Below, in pieces: positions 59,744 to 64,000 of a stretch of DNA of 64,000 nt (its first letter is position 1; each line of letters starts with the position of its first letter). Origin of the DNA: GCA-003244245 sp963822695. GTDB lineage: Bacteria > Actinomycetota > Actinomycetes > Mycobacteriales > Pseudonocardiaceae. The position numbers and the translations under genes were made by a program. The notes under the pieces are model-generated. The model ran no database searches, was not told the DNA's origin, and saw only the letters and a program-made list of their open reading frames with translations. Location: the NCBI GenBank assembly GCA_963822695.1, contig CAWGJH010000016.1, positions 186,001 to 250,000 of the forward strand, given 5' to 3'.

Positions 59744-60766
59744 TCAGGCGTGGCGAAAGCACACCGACCCCCATTGGAATCCCGCGCCGATGGCGGACAG
59801 GACGTAGGTGTCGCCCGGTTGTACCAGTCCCTGGCTGAACGACTGGTGCAGCGCCGTGAACACTCCCGCAGACCCCGTGTTGCCGAGCCGGTCAACGGTG
59901 ACCGGCGCCCGCTGCATCGACACACCTAGTTTGTCCATTGTGGCGGTGATGATGTTCAGATTCGCTTGGTGGAGAAAGAAGTGCGTGATCTCGCCGACTG
60001 ACAGCCCGGCCCGCTCGACCGCGCTGAGAATGCTGTCGGGCAGGCACCTGATTGCGGTGTCCCACACAGTCCTGCCGTCCATCTTCAGATAGTGCTGTCC
60101 GTGCGCGACGGTCTGCGCGCTGACCGGCACCCGTGAACCGCCCGCCGGGATCTGCACGCCATAGTTGAGTTCCGATCCGAAGTCCCAGCCGAGCAGACCG
60201 GTACCGGTGGTCGAGGCCCTGCTCAGCACGACCGCACCCGCCGCGTCACCGAAGAACACCCGCGTGGTGCGCTCCTGCGGATCGGTCACCCGCGACGCGC
60301 AGTCGGCCGCGACGACCAGCACCACCTCCGCCACCGAGCTCTGCAACAGGTGCGCCCCGAGTAACATCGCCTGCACCCCGTTGGTGCATGCCGCTTGCGT
60401 GATGTCCAGGGTCAGTGCCCGGTGCGCGCCGAGGGCGTCCTTGACGATCAGCGCGGTCGAGGGCAGTGGTTGGTCGTAGGTGTAGGTCGCGATGATGATC
60501 ACGTTGACGTCGGCGGCGGTCAGCCCGGCCGCAGCCAGCGCGGGCCGTGCCGCCGACACGCACATGTCCGACGTGGCTTGCTCGGGCGCCAACCTGCGGC
60601 GCTCGCGGATCCCCGTCCTGCTGACGATCCACTCATCGGAGGTGTCCAGCGTCTGGGCGAGCTGCTGGTTGGTCACCGTCCTGACCGGCAGGTGTATGCC
60701 GGTGCCCGCCACCGACAGGGGCACGGGCAGGCCGAACTCGGCCGGTCGGTCGAGCCCGGCGCTCAC
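59744..60766 (-). CDS. KAS III-like enzyme (FabH/CerJ type)
   Basis: A thiolase-fold enzyme of the FabH superfamily. Catalytic Cys127 is in ITQAACTNGVQAML, the His in FFLHQANLNIITATMDKLGV and the Asn in RLGNTGSAGVFTALHQSFSQ. The opening (LPVPLSVAGTGIHLPVRTVT, SDEWIVSRTGIRERR) is FabH-like. 340 residues from GTG 60766, which overlaps the stop of the upstream gene (GTGA). FabH members start fatty acid synthesis; relatives such as CerJ or BenQ transfer acyl groups or make starters in natural product pathways. The coupling to an E1/FeeM fusion suggests specialised metabolism. Confidence 0.88.
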   Translation of the reverse strand: MSAGLDRPAEFGLPVPLSVAGTGIHLPVRTVTNQQLAQTLDTSDEWIVSRTGIRERRRLAPEQATSDMCVSAARPALAAAGLTAADVNVIIIATYTYDQPLPSTALIVKDALGAHRALTLDITQAACTNGVQAMLLGAHLLQSSVAEVVLVVAADCASRVTDPQERTTRVFFGDAAGAVVLSRASTTGTGLLGWDFGSELNYGVQIPAGGSRVPVSAQTVAHGQHYLKMDGRTVWDTAIRCLPDSILSAVERAGLSVGEITHFFLHQANLNIITATMDKLGVSMQRAPVTVDRLGNTGSAGVFTALHQSFSQGLVQPGDTYVLSAIGAGFQWGSVCFRHA

Positions 60767-62658
60767 ATCCCACCGCCGACAGTCGTGTCGTGTTCTGGGC
60801 TGAGCTGGCGTTCGAGGTCGGTGTAGAAACGACCGGACCCGCACGGCGTGCCAAGCAGGATGCGCCGGGCCGCTTCACCGGTCAGCGCTCCACCCAGCGC
60901 AACGCCGGAGGCCAGCTGCGGCCAACTGCTCAGTGTGCGGCCGATTTCACCGAAGGAAGCGGCAAGCTCCGGACTGATCCGGTCCGCGTTGACCATAGCC
61001 AGGATGAGGTTGACCTTGTCCTGGTAGCTCAGGTTGAGCATGTCCACGGACTTCACATCGCCGAGCAGTCCGTGCAGCAACGGCCGGTCCGGTTCATGGT
61101 CGAACCGCTCGATGTCGAGCATGCCCCGGTCGTTGCAGTCCATGACGACCGGGATGCCCAGCTCCCGCGCGTGTTCCCTGGCCGCGATCTTCACCCACGG
61201 CGTGTCGCACTCCTCGACCAGCAGGTCGATCGGCCCGTTCCCGCCGGTGAAGAACTCCGCGATGTTGACCTCGGTCAGCCCGTCCCGGTAGATCTCGATG
61301 CCCAGGTACGGGTCGATCTCGAACATCTGCCGAGCACAGATCACCGCCTTGTTCACACCCAGGTGGTGCACACCCGCGCGCAGCCGGTTGAGGTTGGACA
61401 GGCTGACGTCATCGAAGTCGGCGAGCTTGAACGCGCCACCGATGCCTTCCAGCGCGAAGGTGACCGCGGCGCTGTTGCCCACCGACAGACCGATGATCCC
61501 GATCCGGTTGCCCAGCAGACGGCGTTGCTGGGGGCGTTCGATCTTGCCGCGGTTGCGGTCGGTGCGTACCAGGCGGAACTCCTCGCGTGGCAGCACGTGC
61601 ACGAGCCGCTGCGACCACGGGTACCAGACCCAGGTGCCGTACTCCCACACGGCGAGCCCAGATAGCTGCTCGTGCTTGGTGCGCTGGATCTCGTTCGGGT
61701 CAACACAGGACGGATCACGGCTGCTGACCAACTCGGTGAGCTGCTCGTCGATCGTGTCGTGGACCTCGCGTACGTCTCCGGAGGCCAGCAGCGCGGTCAG
61801 CGCGTCACGATCGGACGCGCGGCGGGGCTCGAACAGCACTGGCTGCCATACGTCACGGTCGGCGCACTCGGCGTCGGTGAGACCGGCAGGCGCGGGCCGC
61901 CCGGACGAGGGCCTAGTACTAGTCGCCAGTGGGGACGGGCCCACGGCGGCGATGATCGGGAACTGCTCGCGTAGCTGGTCGATGAGTTCGGTGTACTGGC
62001 CGGCACCCTCGGCGACGCGGTGGAACATGATCACCACGTCCTCGGTGTACTGCGCGACATACCGGCGGGTGCCCGGCATGGCCTGGAAGCCGAACCGCTG
62101 GTGGAAGCAGTCTTGGCCGTCCTTGGTGCCCGAGGTGCCGATCATCGCTGTCGCGCCGAGGTGGTGTGCCGCCGCGATCGCCAACGCGTTGAGATGGATG
62201 CCCAGGCCCAGCTTGCGGGCTCGGTGCTCGACGACAAGTCTGCTGTGCTCGAACACTGCGGCCACCGGGACGTCCTGGGCCCGCAGCAGTTCCTCGTACC
62301 GCTCTACGCCCAGGAACACGCGGGACTGGAAGAGATCGCCGGTCGCCGGCGTGGACAGCCTGATGTAGCCTAGCGGCGGCCCGCCGGGCTCACTGCGTGC
62401 GATGAAGTGCCATGCGCCGAAGTCGAGGGCCTGATCGTTGACGTGCGTGCCGTCGGGACCGACGAATGCCGGCCGACGACCGTGGTCGAAAAGGATCCGC
62501 GCCCTGAGCTCCCGTATCTCCTCGAGCAGAGTCCGGTCACCGGTACCCTCCCGCGGTGCGAGAAACGCGGTGATGTGCCACTGCCGCGTGCCCACTGCGT
62601 GCACTCGAGCCTGCGCAGGCGTCGATTCCCTGGTGCCATACTGGTTTGTGTCCGTCAC
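60763..62658 (-). CDS. FeeM/LuxI-like N-acyltransferase fused to a ThiF/E1-like domain
   Basis: A 631-residue two-domain protein. Residues ~25-240 look like a GNAT-type N-acyl amino acid synthase (FeeM) or autoinducer synthase: IRELRARILFDHGRRPAFVG, then AVFEHSRLVVEHRARKLGLG and GTSGTKDGQDCFHQRFGFQA. Residues ~380-600 are an E1/ThiF adenylation fold: RIGIIGLSVGNSAAVTFALE (nucleotide loop), LADFDDVSLSNLNRLRAGVH and VEECDTPWVKIAAREHAREL. GTG 62658 is the likely start; the ribosome binding site is weak. It overlaps the KAS III-like gene. Mycobacterial MoeY (Rv1355c) is a distant ThiF-containing relative. Function unproven. Confidence 0.75.
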   Translation of the reverse strand: MTDTNQYGTRESTPAQARVHAVGTRQWHITAFLAPREGTGDRTLLEEIRELRARILFDHGRRPAFVGPDGTHVNDQALDFGAWHFIARSEPGGPPLGYIRLSTPATGDLFQSRVFLGVERYEELLRAQDVPVAAVFEHSRLVVEHRARKLGLGIHLNALAIAAAHHLGATAMIGTSGTKDGQDCFHQRFGFQAMPGTRRYVAQYTEDVVIMFHRVAEGAGQYTELIDQLREQFPIIAAVGPSPLATSTRPSSGRPAPAGLTDAECADRDVWQPVLFEPRRASDRDALTALLASGDVREVHDTIDEQLTELVSSRDPSCVDPNEIQRTKHEQLSGLAVWEYGTWVWYPWSQRLVHVLPREEFRLVRTDRNRGKIERPQQRRLLGNRIGIIGLSVGNSAAVTFALEGIGGAFKLADFDDVSLSNLNRLRAGVHHLGVNKAVICARQMFEIDPYLGIEIYRDGLTEVNIAEFFTGGNGPIDLLVEECDTPWVKIAAREHARELGIPVVMDCNDRGMLDIERFDHEPDRPLLHGLLGDVKSVDMLNLSYQDKVNLILAMVNADRISPELAASFGEIGRTLSSWPQLASGVALGGALTGEAARRILLGTPCGSGRFYTDLERQLSPEHDTTVGGGM

Positions 62659-62850
62659 AGGTTGCCTTTGTCTGAAGGTGAGTTCGTTGACTGGAATGGG
62701 CGCCACAGGGGGAGAGCGAGCACACCGGTCAAACGATGGGAAGGCACGGTGGTTTGCGGTCATCGCAGCCCGAACCGGGCCGGCTGGAACCGTAGCAGTG
62801 GGGAGACGGTGGACGCGGCGGGGGCATTGTTAGGTTGACGGGGTCTGGGG

Positions 62851-63090
62851 ACTCCAGGCCCGTGAGCAACTTACGGAAGAACCTGGTCGCTGCCTTGGCG
62901 TCCCGCCGGGAGGTGACCAGAATGTCCAGCACATTCCCGTCCTGATCAACCGCCCGCCATCAGTCATGAGTCTGCCCGTTGATCTTGATGAACACCTCGT
63001 CACGGTGCAACTTGTCACCGGGGCGTGGCCGACGACGGCGCAACCCGTTGGCGTAGGCTTGGCCGAACTTTCCGGTCCACTGCACGATGG
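62851..63090 (-). pseudogene. IS6-type transposase fragment
   Basis: The minus strand reads VQWTGKFGQAYANGLRRRRP, GDKLHRDEVFIKINGQTHD, a stop, then WRAVDQDGNVLDILVTSRRD and AKAATRFFRKLLTGLE. This is the front of the IS6/IS240 DDE core (first catalytic Asp in HRDEVFIKING, second in WRAVDQDGNVLDIL). A nonsense codon replaces a residue, and both ends are missing. No terminal inverted repeat was recognised. A dead remnant. Confidence 0.8.
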
Positions 63091-63295
63091 AGACGAGAAC
63101 CCGAACCGGGTGATCGGCGATAAGGCTTCGTTTTTTGTCACGGTCGATTGGAACCTCAGCCCGCCAGACCAGGCCGCGTTGCTAGACGGCACGTGGACGG
63201 TGAATCTGTACGCCGGCTCCCTCGGACCGGGCCCGGAGAAGAAGATCGGTACCGCTACAGTTGGCTGCGCAGATGCTGTCAATGGCCCTTGGTGA
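63091..63295 (+). pseudogene. C-terminal fragment of an exported-type hypothetical
   Basis: The frame reads NPNRVIGDKASFFVTVDWNL, then GTWTVNLYAGSLGPGPEKKI and ends at TGA 63293-63295. It recalls the tail of actinobacterial hypothetical proteins with a W-x-V-x-x-Y-L-E-S-x-G-P-G-P-E-like pattern. The frame can be read leftward into the antisense of the IS6 fragment, but that is a chimera, not a gene. The real 5' part was presumably lost when the IS inserted or decayed. Confidence 0.5.
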
Positions 63296-63392
63296 CAGCT
63301 ACCTTCACGACACCCCTATCCCTTGTGGCTAGAAAAGCTTACTTGATCTTTTTGGCGCTAACTTGACAGGCCGAAGGCCGAGCCCGGCGCCC

Positions 63393-63797
63393 CTACGGTG
63401 CGGGCAGTTCCTCGATTTCCACCTCCGGGTCGATCGCCCGCAGCGGGCCGGGTTCCGCGGTCAGGATGGCCAACCCCCGGGTGATCGCCACGTCCACGGC
63501 GTGGGCGGCGGCCACATCACAGCTTCCGGCCTGGTGCGCCGGGTGAGCCCGCACCCCAGCCCGGCCGGCCACGGCCCCACCGAGGTCCTCAACGACCACC
63601 GCAGGGGCGTCCAGGAACAACTCCAGCAGTGCCCGCGCCGCCACCGGGACGGCGGCCCAGGCCTGCAGCAGCGCGGTCGAGGGGGTCGGGAAGGTCATCC
63701 CGAGTTCGACGGCGGCCACCAGAAACGCCCGACCGTAGACTGAGCGGTCGGTGGCGATGTCCACGATGGCAGAGGAGGTCAGGACCCGGCCGCTCAC
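63393..63797 (-). CDS. PIN-domain-like toxin (type II toxin-antitoxin)
   Basis: A 134-residue protein from GTG 63797, which overlaps the stop of the upstream antitoxin (GTGA). PIN-like outline: VLTSSAIVDIATDRSVYGRA (first Asp), VELGMTFPTPSTALLQAW, SCDVAAAHAVDVAITRGLAI (later Asp) and LTAEPGPLRAIDPEVEIEEL. The first motif (S-A-I-V-D) is a slight variant of the usual hydrophobic-DTS pattern. Probably an RNase toxin. Overlap and order support a TA pair. Confidence 0.7.
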   Translation of the reverse strand: MSGRVLTSSAIVDIATDRSVYGRAFLVAAVELGMTFPTPSTALLQAWAAVPVAARALLELFLDAPAVVVEDLGGAVAGRAGVRAHPAHQAGSCDVAAAHAVDVAITRGLAILTAEPGPLRAIDPEVEIEELPAP

Positions 63798-64000
63798 GAC
63801 GCCTGCGGGTGCTGGTCGACCCGCTTGCCGAGCAGGGCACGCCGAGCGTAGGCCAGCGCCTCGGGATCGACGTCCCCGGCTGCAGCGCGCCAGCGAGCCA
63901 GCCACTGCTCCCGGACCATCCGGGCGTGCAGGGCACCTTCGACGTACTCCGACACGCTGGCCGCGCCGGCGCGTTCGGCGGCGGCCTTGAGCCCTGCGGC
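63794..64000 (-). CDS. Antitoxin partner of the PIN-domain toxin (partial)
   Basis: The frame is open to the right window edge (69 codons including the stop), so the N-terminus is outside. The sequence GLKAAAERAGAASVSEYVEG is typical of a ribbon-helix-helix antitoxin's second helix. It is followed by ALHARMVREQWLARWRAAAG and a tail ending LGKRVDQHPQAS that could wrap the toxin. Its TGA overlaps the toxin start by 3 bases. Confidence 0.7.
   Translation of the reverse strand, partial: AAGLKAAAERAGAASVSEYVEGALHARMVREQWLARWRAAAGDVDPEALAYARRALLGKRVDQHPQAS

Overview
The window is high-GC actinobacterial DNA. Cytochrome oxidase/bc1 genes of the actinobacterial type, a ydaO-type riboswitch ahead of an NlpC/P60 hydrolase, DUF4191 and DUF3043 proteins and a poly(A)-specific exoribonuclease all fit. 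From about 16 to 60 kb the gene order follows the Mycobacterium tuberculosis Rv2220 (glnA1) to Rv2178c (aroG) segment, as I recall that map. The accessory gene families suggest Pseudonocardiales; that assignment is inference.

Left edge (1-4.7 kb): the N-terminal part of a large polyketide-synthase-like protein with a nitronate monooxygenase domain (minus strand, running off the window), then a secreted CocE/NonD-type hydrolase and a strong hairpin terminator.

Accessory region (4.7-16 kb): a NUDIX gene followed by a graveyard of mobile DNA. It holds a frameshifted HigB-type toxin with an intact HigA antitoxin, two decayed copies of one HTH-type gene, a stray 3' fragment duplicated from the CocE gene, a 45-residue His/Asp/Arg-rich peptide gene between two perfect hairpins, a truncated ISL3 transposase, an intact ISAzo13-type element inside a membrane-protein gene, an XRE regulator plus PASANT flavoprotein pair, two copies (one broken) of an integrative-element-type hypothetical gene, two small genes, and a multiply frameshifted tyrosine integrase whose end overlaps the end of glnA. 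I read this as one or more degraded integrative elements.

Core region (16-60 kb): glnA; lipA/lipB; the 2-oxo-acid dehydrogenase genes sucB and lpd; pepA; gcvT; ilvE; cobS/cobT/cobU; erpA; asnB; the aerobic respiratory chain (ctaC, ctaF, qcrB, qcrA, qcrC, ctaE); trpD; two NlpC/P60 hydrolases; a PimB-like mannosyltransferase; an acyl-CoA synthetase; a lipid acyltransferase; pfkA; and a class II DAHP synthase. LipA and LipB make the lipoyl groups that SucB carries and Lpd reoxidises. QcrABC and CtaCEF form the bc1-aa3 chain. Insertions into this block include an arginyl-tRNA synthetase with weaker GC bias, a truncated aspartyl-tRNA synthetase next to a CmoA-like (carboxy-SAM) enzyme of clearly lower GC, and a VapBC module.

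Right end (59.7-64 kb): a translationally coupled pair, a FeeM/LuxI-like N-acyltransferase domain fused to a ThiF/E1-like domain and then a KAS III-like enzyme. This is the best candidate here for an undescribed biosynthetic system. It is followed by an IS6-type transposase fragment, another gene fragment, and a PIN-toxin/antitoxin pair that runs off the window.
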